Shown here piece by piece: positions 26,875 to 35,937 of a DNA stretch of 64,000 nucleotides; position 1 is the first letter of the stretch, and each line of letters begins with the position of its first letter. Source of the stretch: JADJLQ01 sp044227925. GTDB lineage: Bacteria; Bacteroidota; Bacteroidia; Chitinophagales; Saprospiraceae. The notes under the pieces were generated by a model. That model worked only from the letters and a program-made list of their open reading frames with translations. It ran no database searches and was not told the origin of the DNA. Location: positions 1 through 64,000 of the forward strand of contig JBGAVW010000023.1 in NCBI GenBank assembly GCA_044227925.1, written 5' to 3'. The position numbers were made by a program, and so were the translations under genes.

Positions 26875-27342
26875 TTATTCTGCTGGAGCTTCAGTGGATT
26901 CTGTCTCCGCCTTAGCTTTTATCTTTGCCGGTTTTGCTTTACCAAAGACTTTTTCATGAAAAGCCTTGGTCTCACTTGCATTTTTAGCTACAGCTGCATT
27001 ATTTGCCTTCTGTTTTTGCTCTACAAATTCCTGATGTTTTTGATCAGCAATTTCCTGACTAAGAGCACCTTTTGTTACACCTCTTTGCAAATGCTTTTTA
27101 AATAAAACCCCCTGGGATTTCAGTATATTTCTAACAGTATCAGTAGGTTGAGCACCTTTTATTAACCAATCCAGCGCTTTTTTATCATCAATTTCAATTG
27201 ATGCAGGCTTTACAATTGGATTGTACATACCCAGAAGTTCAATAAATTTCCCATCACGAGGTGATCGGGAGTCAGCAACCACGATGTGGTAATATGGTCT
27301 TTTTTTACGACCATGCCTTTGAAGTCTTATTTTAACTGCCAT
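26875..27342 (-). CDS. rpsP: 30S ribosomal protein S16 with C-terminal extension
   Basis: A small-subunit ribosomal protein. The start AVKIRLQRHGRKKRPYYHIV and the following VVADSRSPRDGKFIE are classic S16. The core ends around residue 85-90, after which there is an Ala/Lys/Glu-rich tail of about 65 residues, giving 155 in total versus about 80-90 in E. coli. Such tails are common in Bacteroidota. rimM, trmD and rplS, its usual partners in other bacteria, are not adjacent. A strong -7 box lies 41 bases upstream and a terminator follows, so it is likely monocistronic. Confidence 0.96.
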   Translation of the reverse strand: MAVKIRLQRHGRKKRPYYHIVVADSRSPRDGKFIELLGMYNPIVKPASIEIDDKKALDWLIKGAQPTDTVRNILKSQGVLFKKHLQRGVTKGALSQEIADQKHQEFVEQKQKANNAAVAKNASETKAFHEKVFGKAKPAKIKAKAETESTEAPAE

Positions 27343-27382
27343 AAAATGATAAACATTTAGTAGTTTGTGATTATTAAAGGCC

Positions 27383-27391
27383 GCAAAAGTA
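27383..27391 (-). promoter_or_regulatory. -7 box of rpsP
   Basis: The minus strand reads TACTTTTGC followed by GG, an exact match to TAnnTTTGC. It is 41 bases upstream of the rpsP ATG, leaving a leader of roughly 30-35 bases, as expected for a highly expressed ribosomal protein gene. The same TACTTTTGCGG string precedes the SRP RNA gene at 39153. Confidence 0.7.
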
Positions 27392-27564
27392 CTCTTTTTT
27401 GGGAAATTAATCCCAATATTTCAGTTTTTATGGATAAAAATGCATCCATATTCCATTTTGGTTAACGTTATGATCCATTGGTAGATGCAATTGGCCTGTT
27501 GTTCGAAAAAATGTTAGGGATTGAATTAAGTTGATTTATTTTGCATTTCTAAGACTATATATAT

Positions 27565-29343
27565 ATGAATTTTTTTAAGTTGTTATTGGGGTCCTGTCTT
27601 GGTACCGTTTTCGGTATCATCATTCTATTTTTGGTCGGATTTGGAATCCTCTCGGGAATAGCTAGCATGGCTACCAATAAAAATCATACCCCTATTGAAA
27701 AAAACAGTTTTCTGGAGATAAGAGCCGATAGAATATTTCCTGAAAAAACGGACAATACAGACGCCGGCCAATTTTCCTTCAAAAATGATAAAATATTAGG
27801 ACTTCATGATATGGTGGCAGCAATCAGACATGCCAAATCAGATCCTAAAATAAAAGGCATTTCCTACAGGTCCATGTATTCTACATTAAACCCGGCAAGT
27901 GCATCCGTTTTACACCATGCCTTTATTGATTTTAGAAAATCAGGTAAACCTATATATGCTTATGCAGATGCTTTCACTGAAGGTTCCTATTATATTGCTT
28001 CTGCAGCTGACAAAATTATCATCAATCCGAATGGATCTATTGACATGAATGGATTCGGAGCCATGATTCCCTATTTTAAGGAGGTTTTAGATAAAATTGG
28101 AGTTAAATTCAACATTTATTATGCAGGTCAATTTAAAAGTGCAACTGAGCCTTTTAGACTGGATAAAATGAGTGAACAAAACAGGACTCAAACCAGAGAA
28201 TACCTTAATGACATATACCATACTCACCTCAACGATATTTCGAATGCCAGAAATATCCCTGTAGCCACCTTACAGTCCATTGGCAATAATCTATTAATAA
28301 GGAATGCTGATGATGCCATCCGATTTAAACTCGCTGATTCTATAGGCTATATTGATGATTATTATCAGTGGATAGCCAAAGAGCTTGGTGAACCACTCAA
28401 AGAAAAACCCACCTTCGTCACTATCAATAGGTATTTTGATTCACCTGGAATAAAACCATTTGTAAGCAGCTCAAATGATAAGCTTGCCGTAATTTATGCA
28501 GAGGGTGATATAGTAGATGGGGAAGGAAATTACGGGCAGGTTGGCTCAGCAAAATATACCCGCATTCTGAGGAAAATCAGATTTGACAACAAAGTAAAAG
28601 CGGTCGTATTGAGAGTAAACAGTCCCGGAGGAAGTTCTCTTGCATCGGATAATATTTTACACGAAATTGATCTACTGAAAAAGGCTGGCAAGCCGGTGGT
28701 AGTATCCATGGGAGACTATGCAGCGTCAGGAGGATACTATATATCCTGTAATGCGGACAGTATTTTTGCGCAACCTAATACGCTGACTGGATCGATAGGA
28801 GTTTTCTTTATGATTCCCAATGCATCTGAAATGTTTGATAAAAAAATAGGGATCAATTTCGATACCGTAGGTACAGGCAAATTTTCAAATGCTTTCAGTA
28901 CAGTACTCCCCTGGTCAAGTGAAGAAGGCATGATAGCACAACAGCAAACCGATAAAATTTATGATCAATTCCTTACTGTTGTATCCAATGGACGAAAGAA
29001 ATCAAAAGAAGAAATACATGAAATAGCGCAGGGCCGGGTGTGGACCGGAAATCATGCAGTAACGAATGGATTGGTGGATAGATTAGGCACCTTAGACGAT
29101 GCCATTGCCACTGCGGTTCGTCTTGGTAAATTAGATAAATATAAAACCGTCGAATATCCTTCTGTGAAAGAGCCTTTTCAAAAAATGTTGGATGACATTC
29201 TGGATATGGAGGATAAAGGTGAGGAGATGATGTTGAAAAAAGTATTTAAGTCGTGGTACCCTGCTGTTTCTACAATAAAAAACATGGAAGCATCATACTA
29301 TAAGCCTTTGATGAGATTACCATTTACCATATCTTCCTATTAG
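27565..29343 (+). CDS. sppA: Signal peptide peptidase SppA, 67 kDa type
   Basis: A membrane-anchored serine protease that degrades signal-peptide remnants. A single N-terminal membrane helix (residues 5-32) is followed by tandem ClpP-like halves. The catalytic dyad is visible: Lys191 in AGQFKSATEPF of the first half and Ser388 in GDYAASGGYY of the second. The following TLTGSIGV loop is also typical. Length 592 matches the double-domain (E. coli-like) form. It is divergent from rpsP, with a 222-base intergenic region. Confidence 0.93.
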   Translation: MNFFKLLLGSCLGTVFGIIILFLVGFGILSGIASMATNKNHTPIEKNSFLEIRADRIFPEKTDNTDAGQFSFKNDKILGLHDMVAAIRHAKSDPKIKGISYRSMYSTLNPASASVLHHAFIDFRKSGKPIYAYADAFTEGSYYIASAADKIIINPNGSIDMNGFGAMIPYFKEVLDKIGVKFNIYYAGQFKSATEPFRLDKMSEQNRTQTREYLNDIYHTHLNDISNARNIPVATLQSIGNNLLIRNADDAIRFKLADSIGYIDDYYQWIAKELGEPLKEKPTFVTINRYFDSPGIKPFVSSSNDKLAVIYAEGDIVDGEGNYGQVGSAKYTRILRKIRFDNKVKAVVLRVNSPGGSSLASDNILHEIDLLKKAGKPVVVSMGDYAASGGYYISCNADSIFAQPNTLTGSIGVFFMIPNASEMFDKKIGINFDTVGTGKFSNAFSTVLPWSSEEGMIAQQQTDKIYDQFLTVVSNGRKKSKEEIHEIAQGRVWTGNHAVTNGLVDRLGTLDDAIATAVRLGKLDKYKTVEYPSVKEPFQKMLDDILDMEDKGEEMMLKKVFKSWYPAVSTIKNMEASYYKPLMRLPFTISSY

Positions 29344-29423
29344 TCATCGCTTTATTTTCCTTACGATACTTGATCCTAAGAAGAGTATAAACTTAACATT
29401 TCTTTAATAATCTAATTGAATTT

Positions 29424-29440
29424 CCTATTGAACAAGTAGG
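29424..29440. promoter_or_regulatory. Imperfect palindrome upstream of the YceI gene
   Basis: CCTATTGAACAAGTAGG contains TTG-AA-CAA flanked by CCTA and TAGG with a one-base offset. It lies about 45 bases upstream of the yceI-like ATG and could be an operator. There is no supporting second copy in the window, so this is tentative. Confidence 0.25.
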
Positions 29441-29485
29441 ATATCTTTTACGTTAAGGTTATATCAATTAAAAACGTAAAGTAAC

Positions 29486-30070
29486 ATGAAATTTGTAAAA
29501 ACATTAGTAATGGTATTGTTGGCGACTGCAGTATTCGCCGCACCAAAACCAATATCTCTCAAAGTAAATACTGCAGAGAGTAAAGTAGAATGGTTTGCTT
29601 CAAAAGTAACTGGGAAACACAATGGCACCGTTGGAGTAAAAAGTGGTACACTTGACTTTGATGGTGAAAAACTGAAAGCAGCCAAAATAGAAATTGATAT
29701 GACTACATTGGCTGTAACTGATCTTCAAGGCGAATGGGGTGGGAAATTACTAGGTCACCTTAAAAGTGATGATTTCTTTTCTGTTGAAAAATTTAATACT
29801 TCTACCCTCACTGTAAAAAAAGCCGATGTGATAGCGCCCGGCAAATACAAAATCATTGCTGATCTCAACATAAAAGGAATCGTGAAAGAAGTGAGTTTTG
29901 ATGCAGATATCAATCAGGCTGCAGGTACGGCAATGGCTGAAATAAAATTAAATCGAACTGATTTTGACATCAAATACGGTAGTACCAAGTTCTTCCCAAA
30001 TATTGGCGACAAAGCCATACATGATGAATTTACATTAAAAGTTGCATTGGCATTTGGGAAAGCAATGTAA
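29486..30070 (+). CDS. YceI-family periplasmic protein
   Basis: A 194-residue lipocalin-like protein. The signal peptide (residues 1-18, ending in AVFAAP) is followed by a typical YceI core: KVEWFASKVTGKHNGTVGVKSG near the start, a middle LKSDDFFSVEKF and the terminal segment DIKYGSTKFFPNIGDK. Family members bind polyisoprenoid or other amphiphilic molecules and are often stress-induced, but enzyme activity is not known. It is transcribed alone and ends at a strong bidirectional terminator. Confidence 0.9.
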   Translation: MKFVKTLVMVLLATAVFAAPKPISLKVNTAESKVEWFASKVTGKHNGTVGVKSGTLDFDGEKLKAAKIEIDMTTLAVTDLQGEWGGKLLGHLKSDDFFSVEKFNTSTLTVKKADVIAPGKYKIIADLNIKGIVKEVSFDADINQAAGTAMAEIKLNRTDFDIKYGSTKFFPNIGDKAIHDEFTLKVALAFGKAM

Positions 30071-30098
30071 TTAGACAACAACTAAAATAGTTCTATAA

Positions 30099-30134
30099 AA
30101 AAAGCCACCCCAGAGCATTCTGGGGTGGCTTTTT
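30099..30134. terminator. Bidirectional rho-independent terminator
   Basis: A 16-base-pair perfect stem with left arm AAAAAGCCACCCCAGA, loop GCAT and the matching right arm, giving a T-tract on both strands. It separates the convergent YceI (+) and S9 peptidase (-) genes and should stop transcription from both sides. Confidence 0.92.
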
Positions 30135-30147
30135 GATTTAAAGATTA

Positions 30148-32049
30148 TTATAATGTTTCCTGTAGCCATTTATAAAATTCGCGCTGCCAGACCAATGCAT
30201 CTTGCACAGACAGTACCCAATGATTTTGATCGGGAAGATAAACAAACCTGCTTTTGATTCTTTTTAGCTGCAAAGCAGTAAACGCTTGTAACCCCTGCTC
30301 ATAGGGTACCCGATAGTCTTTTCCGCCGTGGAAAATAAGCATTGGCGTATTCCATTTTTGCACAGAATTACTGGGTGATTGGCTAAAAGATCGTTGAGCG
30401 ATGGCATTAGATTTTTCCCAATAGGCGCCCCCTTTTTCCCAATTTTCAAAAAACAATTCCTCAGTAGACCCATACATAGATCGAAAATCAAAGATCCCAT
30501 CGTGGGCAATGAAAGTTTTAAATCGATTATTGTGCATACCGGCCAATTGAAAAACGGCATATCCGCCAAAACTGGCACCTACACACCCTAATCGCTTTTT
30601 ATCTATATAATTTTCCTTTGAAACGGCATCTATCGCAGACAAATGGTCTCTCATCACCTGACCACCCCAATCTTTGCTTACCTGTTCATTCCATTTAGTC
30701 CCATGCCCTGGCATACCCCTTCTATTTGGAGCTACCACTATATATCCCTGAGATGCCATTAATTGAAAATTCCATCGGAAGGAGTAAGATTGGGTGAGTG
30801 AAACTTGTGGGCCACCCTGACAAAATAATAGAGCAGGATATTTTTTGGAAGCATCAAAATCGGGCGGATATATAACCCACACCAGCATTTTTTTACCATC
30901 CGTTGTGCTGACAAATCTTTTTTCAGTCTTACAGGTACCAATGGATTTATACACTTCATCGTTTACATGAGTCAATGGAGATAGTGTATTTGAATTCATA
31001 TCCAGTATATACAATTCTGGGGCACGATTCATATCTGTTCTGGATACAATCAATTTATTTTCCACCTGCCCTACGATACCATTTATATCAAAATCTCCTT
31101 TAGTGAGCTGATCGATTACTATGCCCATCTTCGTTTTGCCAGGGTAATTGACTTTAAACAAATTCATCGTGCCGTCTTTGGCTGCCCAGAAAAAAATCGT
31201 CTTATTGTCGTTGCCCCAGATAAATCCTTCTACATGTATGTCATCTCTATTGCCGGTAAGGTTTTGTTTAGTAATTCCGTCTGTAACTATAATGTCCTGC
31301 TTATCGGATTCATAACCATCCCTTTTCATACTCAACCATGCCAATTCACCCAGCTGATTATAAGCAGGATTGATATCGTAACCTTTCATTCCATCAGTCA
31401 AATTGGAAGTTATCCCTGTTTCAAGATCATATTGGTACAAATCCGTATTGGTACTTATAGCATAATCGGTACCGTATTTTTTCTTAGTCACATATACCAG
31501 TTTTTTACCAGCAGGGTGCCAAATATAATCCTCATCACCTCCAAATGGTTTTTGAGGACAATCAAATGGCTCATCCTGCATAAGATCCATTTCTTTCACC
31601 GGGAGCCCATTTTCCAAGGTTGATAAAATTACATGATCAAACTTACCATCTTCCCAGCTATCCCAATGTCTGTAATTGAGGCTTTCATAAATTTGTACAT
31701 TGGACTTAGGCAGATCATTATAAAAATCATTACCAAATACTTTTTTAATCTTTACCTCTTTGTGACTGATTACATTTTTTCCATCTTTAGAAATTTTAGT
31801 GTTTTGCAAATATTCAGAGGGATCTGTAATCTCTTTTAGCTGTCCATCCGATATTGAAATAGTAAAATACTTATTGCTCCCTTTATTCTCCGGGATTGAA
31901 AAATAGCGCACTGCATACACTACATGCTTGTTATCTTTAGATATACCCAGGCCAGTAACTCGGCCGAGAGACCATAGTTGCTCTGGAGTAAGGTATTGAG
32001 AGTGGAGAGAAAAAGAAAAAAATATCAGAATGATTATTATTGCTTTCAT
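30148..32049 (-). CDS. S9-family prolyl oligopeptidase, exported
   Basis: A serine peptidase with an N-terminal beta-propeller and C-terminal alpha/beta-hydrolase domain. The ATG at 32049 is chosen because it starts a signal peptide (KAIIIILIFFSFSLHS) and avoids overlap with the divergent PIG-L gene; a longer frame to 32301 is not credible. Catalytic Ser is in VGASFGGYAVF, Asp in FHGGKDYRVP and His in DQNHWVL near the end. GGPQVSL provides the oxyanion-side motif. Length 633. It probably acts in the periplasm on short peptides. Confidence 0.92.
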   Translation of the reverse strand: MKAIIIILIFFSFSLHSQYLTPEQLWSLGRVTGLGISKDNKHVVYAVRYFSIPENKGSNKYFTISISDGQLKEITDPSEYLQNTKISKDGKNVISHKEVKIKKVFGNDFYNDLPKSNVQIYESLNYRHWDSWEDGKFDHVILSTLENGLPVKEMDLMQDEPFDCPQKPFGGDEDYIWHPAGKKLVYVTKKKYGTDYAISTNTDLYQYDLETGITSNLTDGMKGYDINPAYNQLGELAWLSMKRDGYESDKQDIIVTDGITKQNLTGNRDDIHVEGFIWGNDNKTIFFWAAKDGTMNLFKVNYPGKTKMGIVIDQLTKGDFDINGIVGQVENKLIVSRTDMNRAPELYILDMNSNTLSPLTHVNDEVYKSIGTCKTEKRFVSTTDGKKMLVWVIYPPDFDASKKYPALLFCQGGPQVSLTQSYSFRWNFQLMASQGYIVVAPNRRGMPGHGTKWNEQVSKDWGGQVMRDHLSAIDAVSKENYIDKKRLGCVGASFGGYAVFQLAGMHNNRFKTFIAHDGIFDFRSMYGSTEELFFENWEKGGAYWEKSNAIAQRSFSQSPSNSVQKWNTPMLIFHGGKDYRVPYEQGLQAFTALQLKRIKSRFVYLPDQNHWVLSVQDALVWQREFYKWLQETL

Positions 32050-32200
32050 AAAATATACATTGGTTCGGAAAGATAATGATAAACATAATAAAAATGCCAG
32101 GATTATGTTCATGTGCGTTGCTGATTCTAATGGCATGCATTGGTTAAAATCAAATAATTTATATTTAATTAATAACTTTAGTTGATTAATTAAACCAGAT

Positions 32201-33175
32201 ATGGAAAGAAGAGATTTTATCGGAAAGGGGATGGCATTACCCTTTATTAATAATCCACAAACGAAATATCCGGCTCCGGAAATTGCTGAAGATGTATTCA
32301 TAGAAAGACCTCAGATCGGTCAGCCCCATAAAGGCAAAGTACTTGCGGCAATTCAACCCCATTGTGATGATCTGGCTCTTTTTGCAGCTGGTACCATTGC
32401 CAAACTGATCAAAGAGGGATACGAAGGTTATCTCATCCGTACCACCAATGATGATCACGCCGGCCGTGGAGATACAATAGGTGATGTGATTAAAAACAAT
32501 AGTTTGGATAACCAGGCTGTTGCCAAAGTGTTGGGATTAAAAAAAGTATTTGATCTAGGATACCGGAATCACATGATGGATAATTATAGCATGCAGGATA
32601 TCAGAGGAAGACTGATCTTTTTATTCAGGCTCCTCAAAGTGGATACCATCATCACCTACGACCCCTGGGGACATTATGAAGAAAATCCGGATCATTATAT
32701 AACCGCGCAGGCTGTAGAAGCAGCCCGATGGATGGCTGGGGGAGGCCGTGACTATCCTGAGCATTTCGAAGCCGGTCTGAAACCTCATGCTGTCATGGAG
32801 CGATATTATTTTGCCCGTGGGCCACAACTTGTAAACCGGATAGTGGATATCTCGGATACCCTGGAATATAAAATAGATGCCAATGTAGTCGGAGTATCGC
32901 AAGGTCCCTCGGGCGAAAATGGTTCTTTGCTCAGAAAAAAATTGGAAAAAGACGGGATGTATCTACCCGTATTAGGCAACACGGATGCAGAAGCCAATCG
33001 AAATTATATTAAACATTTTGTATTGGATATGGACTCTCAAAATTTAAGAGGAGTCCCTTCGGACAAAGAAGTGGGAAAAGCGTATCAATTGGAATGGGCG
33101 GAACGATTTCATTATATCGGAACATCTATTTCCATAATAACCAAGTATATAACTGAGCATGGCAGGAAAAAATAA
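32201..33175 (+). CDS. PIG-L (LmbE-like) family deacetylase
   Basis: A zinc-dependent N-acetylglucosaminyl-type deacetylase. The metal motif PHCDD (about residue 57, the PHPDD equivalent with Cys) and the downstream ENPDHYITAQA (HPDH equivalent) are present, with DPWGHYE before it. The N-terminus MERRDFIGKGMALPF looks like a shortened Tat-type signal, without a long hydrophobic stretch, so export is uncertain. The 3' end overlaps the start of the AGE-fold lipoprotein gene by 17 bases, implying co-translation. A substrate carrying an N-acetyl amino sugar is inferred from the family. Confidence 0.85.
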   Translation: MERRDFIGKGMALPFINNPQTKYPAPEIAEDVFIERPQIGQPHKGKVLAAIQPHCDDLALFAAGTIAKLIKEGYEGYLIRTTNDDHAGRGDTIGDVIKNNSLDNQAVAKVLGLKKVFDLGYRNHMMDNYSMQDIRGRLIFLFRLLKVDTIITYDPWGHYEENPDHYITAQAVEAARWMAGGGRDYPEHFEAGLKPHAVMERYYFARGPQLVNRIVDISDTLEYKIDANVVGVSQGPSGENGSLLRKKLEKDGMYLPVLGNTDAEANRNYIKHFVLDMDSQNLRGVPSDKEVGKAYQLEWAERFHYIGTSISIITKYITEHGRKK

Positions 33176-34667
33176 CTTGTATTTCACTCCGCCAAGTGCC
33201 GCCATTGTCAGCCAAATTGCAGTATGGCTAATGTTCATGTTATATTCATCTTGCTCTGTAAAGCAATCAACCCGTATTATTGATGGAGAATATTGGAAAA
33301 ATCAAGCCTTGTTGGAAATACTTCCTCCCTGGACAAAACATGCCTTTGACTCTGGCCAGGGTAGTTTCCAATGTCATCTTGATGCCAAATGGAAATTAAA
33401 TGGCGATGATATCCGGTACTCCAGTATGGTCTCCCGGCATCTGTTTAGTTATTCGGCAGCTTACCTTATGAGTGGAAAGGAGCCGCATTTAGAAAAAGCT
33501 ATAGCAATAAAGAATTACCTGCTTCAATATGCATGGGACAAAGAAAATGGAGGGTGGTTTGATGCACTCCTTCCATCCGGCGATCCCATTGAATACATAA
33601 AATCTACCTTCGTCCAGGTCTATGTAATCACCGGTCTCACAATGTATTACACTATAACTCATGATCCTGAAATACTTTACTATATTGATAAGACCAATGA
33701 TTTATTGGAACAAAAAGCATGGGATCCAAAACTTGGCGGATATTTTGATGTACTTTCAAGAGACTGGATGATCCATAGCCCTGTAAAATCATGTAGTGCT
33801 CAATTAGCTCCTATCTCCGGATATTTAATTTATCTGTATCTCTCAACACACAAAACCAGGTATTTACACCAAGCAGAACGAATAGCTGACCACATCCTGA
33901 AATACATGCAAGATCCGGGTTCGGGCTGGATAATGGAATCTTTTGATAAAGAATGGGCATATCAACAACCTGTTGCAATAGAATCAGAAATCAACATCGG
34001 TCATAATATCGAAGTAGCCTGGTCCTTATTAAGACTTTACACTCTGAATCAGAGGCAGGAATACCTTAATTCTGCTAAGATTTTAGCTGATAAAATCCAC
34101 CAATATGGATTCAACCCGGTCACCGGCATGTGGGTCGCAACAGTTGGTCGGGAAAAGCCTTTTATGCATTCTGACTATACCTATTGGTGGATTCAAGCAT
34201 ATGGTAATATGTTTGATTTATATTTAAACCGAATATTTCCAGACCAACAATATTTAAATCGTTTTGAAAAAGGGGCGTCCTTTTGGAATACTTATTTCCT
34301 TGATAAAGTAAATGGAGATACTCAATTTAGCGTTTTTGAGAATGGGGCGATCAGAGAAGCCTTTAAAGCTAACAGGTACAAAGCTTCTTACCACAGCATG
34401 GAACATTGCCTGCTTAATTTTCTATATCTTCAAAATTGGTCGAACAATAAACCACTACACTTATATTTTAAATTGTATTCAGCCAAAGCAGGCGAGTCTT
34501 TTTATCCGTTAGCTATTGAAATGACAGATCTGCAGGTTAAATCAATTCATATTAATAACAATTTGGTGCCAAATCCAATAACCCGGAATGACTACATCAC
34601 TTTACCTGAGTTAAATAATGCCAGGGTTGAGGTTATTTTGCAAGCGCCAGGAAGAAAAAAGCTTTAG
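33159..34667 (+). CDS. AGE-family (N-acylglucosamine 2-epimerase-like) lipoprotein
   Basis: An (alpha/alpha)6-barrel protein with a lipoprotein-like signal (IAVWLMFMLYSSC, Cys about 28) and about 500 residues. Barrel signs are DKENGGWFDALLP, WDPKLGGYFDVLSRDW, and ESEINIGHNIEVAWSLLRL, the His region conserved in AGE-type sugar epimerases and isomerases. The exported location is unusual for a sugar epimerase and may point to a glycoside hydrolase-like or binding role. The start overlaps the PIG-L gene by 17 bases, so deacetylation and this step may act on the same periplasmic sugar. Confidence 0.75.
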   Translation: MAGKNNLYFTPPSAAIVSQIAVWLMFMLYSSCSVKQSTRIIDGEYWKNQALLEILPPWTKHAFDSGQGSFQCHLDAKWKLNGDDIRYSSMVSRHLFSYSAAYLMSGKEPHLEKAIAIKNYLLQYAWDKENGGWFDALLPSGDPIEYIKSTFVQVYVITGLTMYYTITHDPEILYYIDKTNDLLEQKAWDPKLGGYFDVLSRDWMIHSPVKSCSAQLAPISGYLIYLYLSTHKTRYLHQAERIADHILKYMQDPGSGWIMESFDKEWAYQQPVAIESEINIGHNIEVAWSLLRLYTLNQRQEYLNSAKILADKIHQYGFNPVTGMWVATVGREKPFMHSDYTYWWIQAYGNMFDLYLNRIFPDQQYLNRFEKGASFWNTYFLDKVNGDTQFSVFENGAIREAFKANRYKASYHSMEHCLLNFLYLQNWSNNKPLHLYFKLYSAKAGESFYPLAIEMTDLQVKSIHINNNLVPNPITRNDYITLPELNNARVEVILQAPGRKKL

Positions 34668-35028
34668 CACCTGATGGTTAATAACACTTGGTTTAAAAAG
34701 GACTTTCCGGTACTGCATTCAATTCTGAGTCAGGTGAAAATTTTAATATTTTGACTATAATTGGTTTAAATTGACTGCAAGTCACGGGTCTTTACCAATC
34801 TACCCACTATTACCCTCTGATGAGCAGCTTATTCCATTAGAAATAAAAAGAGCAATCCTTGATCTCAATCAAATGGATTTACCCATTTTGTATAGACTTT
34901 GATCACCAGTACCAGCAATGCCCAACCTTAATTTAGCTATTGGTTTGTATAAAATATGCTGATTGTCACGGAGTTTTAGATAATACTGTTATACTGTTAT
35001 TATATTTACATCTTTAAATTAAGTATCA
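34668..35028 (+). other. 361-base gap, no intact gene
   Basis: Nothing convincing is encoded. A plus-strand frame of 44 codons from a TTG at 34771 to a TGA at 34900 (with LPIYPLLPSDEQLIPLE) has protein-like composition and may be a fragment of an eroded gene. Just before the FAH gene, ATACTGTTATACTGTTATTATATTTAC is a short direct repeat; TATATTTA there could be a weak -7 box. Confidence 0.3.
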
Positions 35029-35886
35029 ATGAGATTAATACGATTTGGTGCTCCTGATTTGGAGAAACCAGGGGTGATGTTAAATGATGGGCGGTATATA
35101 GATGTTTCTGATTATATTCCTGACTACGATGAGTCTTTTTTTGCATCCGATCAGGTAGAGGAGCTAAAAGCTTACCTTTCCGGCAATGAAAATTTACAGG
35201 AAATAAGTAAAAATGAAAGATTGGCTGCTCCATTGGCGCGACCTTCCAAAATAATCTGTGTCGGATTAAACTACGCATTGCATGCAAAAGAATCTGGTGC
35301 CGAGGTGCCTAAAGAGCCTGTGTTGTTTTTTAAATCTACCACCGCTATTTGCGGACCAAACGACGATATACTTATCCCACCTGGGTCAGTTAAAACAGAT
35401 TATGAAGTAGAGCTGGCTATAGTGATTGGTAAAAAAGCATCTTACGTAAAACAGGATGATGCGATGGATTATATTTTTGGATATTGTCTTCACAATGACT
35501 ACAGTGAACGGGCCTATCAGCTTGAGCGAGGGGGCCAGTGGGTGAAGGGCAAGAGCTGTGACCATTTTGCTCCCCTAGGTCCATTTATTATTACTAAAGA
35601 CGAAGTACCTGATCCTCAAAATCTAAGACTTTGGACCAGGCTGAATGGTGAGATTGTTCAAGATTCCAATACAAACGATATGGTATTTGGCGTAGAATAC
35701 CTGGTGCATTATATTAGCCAGTTTATGACGCTCCTGCCTGGCGACATTATTAGCACTGGAACACCTTCTGGGGTAGGCATGGGTAGAAAGCCACAACGAT
35801 TTGTAAATGAAGGAGATATAATTGAAATAGGGGTAGACTTATTAGGTTCGTCTAGGCAGATCGCTAAAAATGTCGTATCATTGTAG
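35029..35886 (+). CDS. Fumarylacetoacetate hydrolase family protein (2,4-diketo-3-deoxy-L-fuconate hydrolase-like)
   Basis: A metal-dependent C-C hydrolase or isomerase of 285 residues. The metal ligands E-x-E lie in DYEVELAIVIG (about residue 124) with the downstream Asp in CLHNDYSER. LPGDIISTGTPSGVG is the C-terminal family signature. The N-terminal MRLIRFG region matches the subgroup acting on 2,4-diketo-3-deoxy-aldonates, the last step of oxidative L-fucose or L-rhamnose breakdown, which would connect it to the genes at 10365-13150. It sits 22 kb from them, so the link is inference. Confidence 0.85.
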   Translation: MRLIRFGAPDLEKPGVMLNDGRYIDVSDYIPDYDESFFASDQVEELKAYLSGNENLQEISKNERLAAPLARPSKIICVGLNYALHAKESGAEVPKEPVLFFKSTTAICGPNDDILIPPGSVKTDYEVELAIVIGKKASYVKQDDAMDYIFGYCLHNDYSERAYQLERGGQWVKGKSCDHFAPLGPFIITKDEVPDPQNLRLWTRLNGEIVQDSNTNDMVFGVEYLVHYISQFMTLLPGDIISTGTPSGVGMGRKPQRFVNEGDIIEIGVDLLGSSRQIAKNVVSL

Positions 35887-35937
35887 TCAAATTTATGGTG
35901 GTAATTTTTATCGCAACCTCCTATTGAAGTTTTCAGC

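Noticed and set aside
32050..32301. 84-residue N-terminal extension of the S9 peptidase
   Set aside because: It overlaps the divergent PIG-L gene start, and the ATG at 32049 begins a normal signal peptide.
34771..34902. 44-codon open frame before the FAH gene
   Set aside because: No ATG, no recognised family; listed only as gap content.
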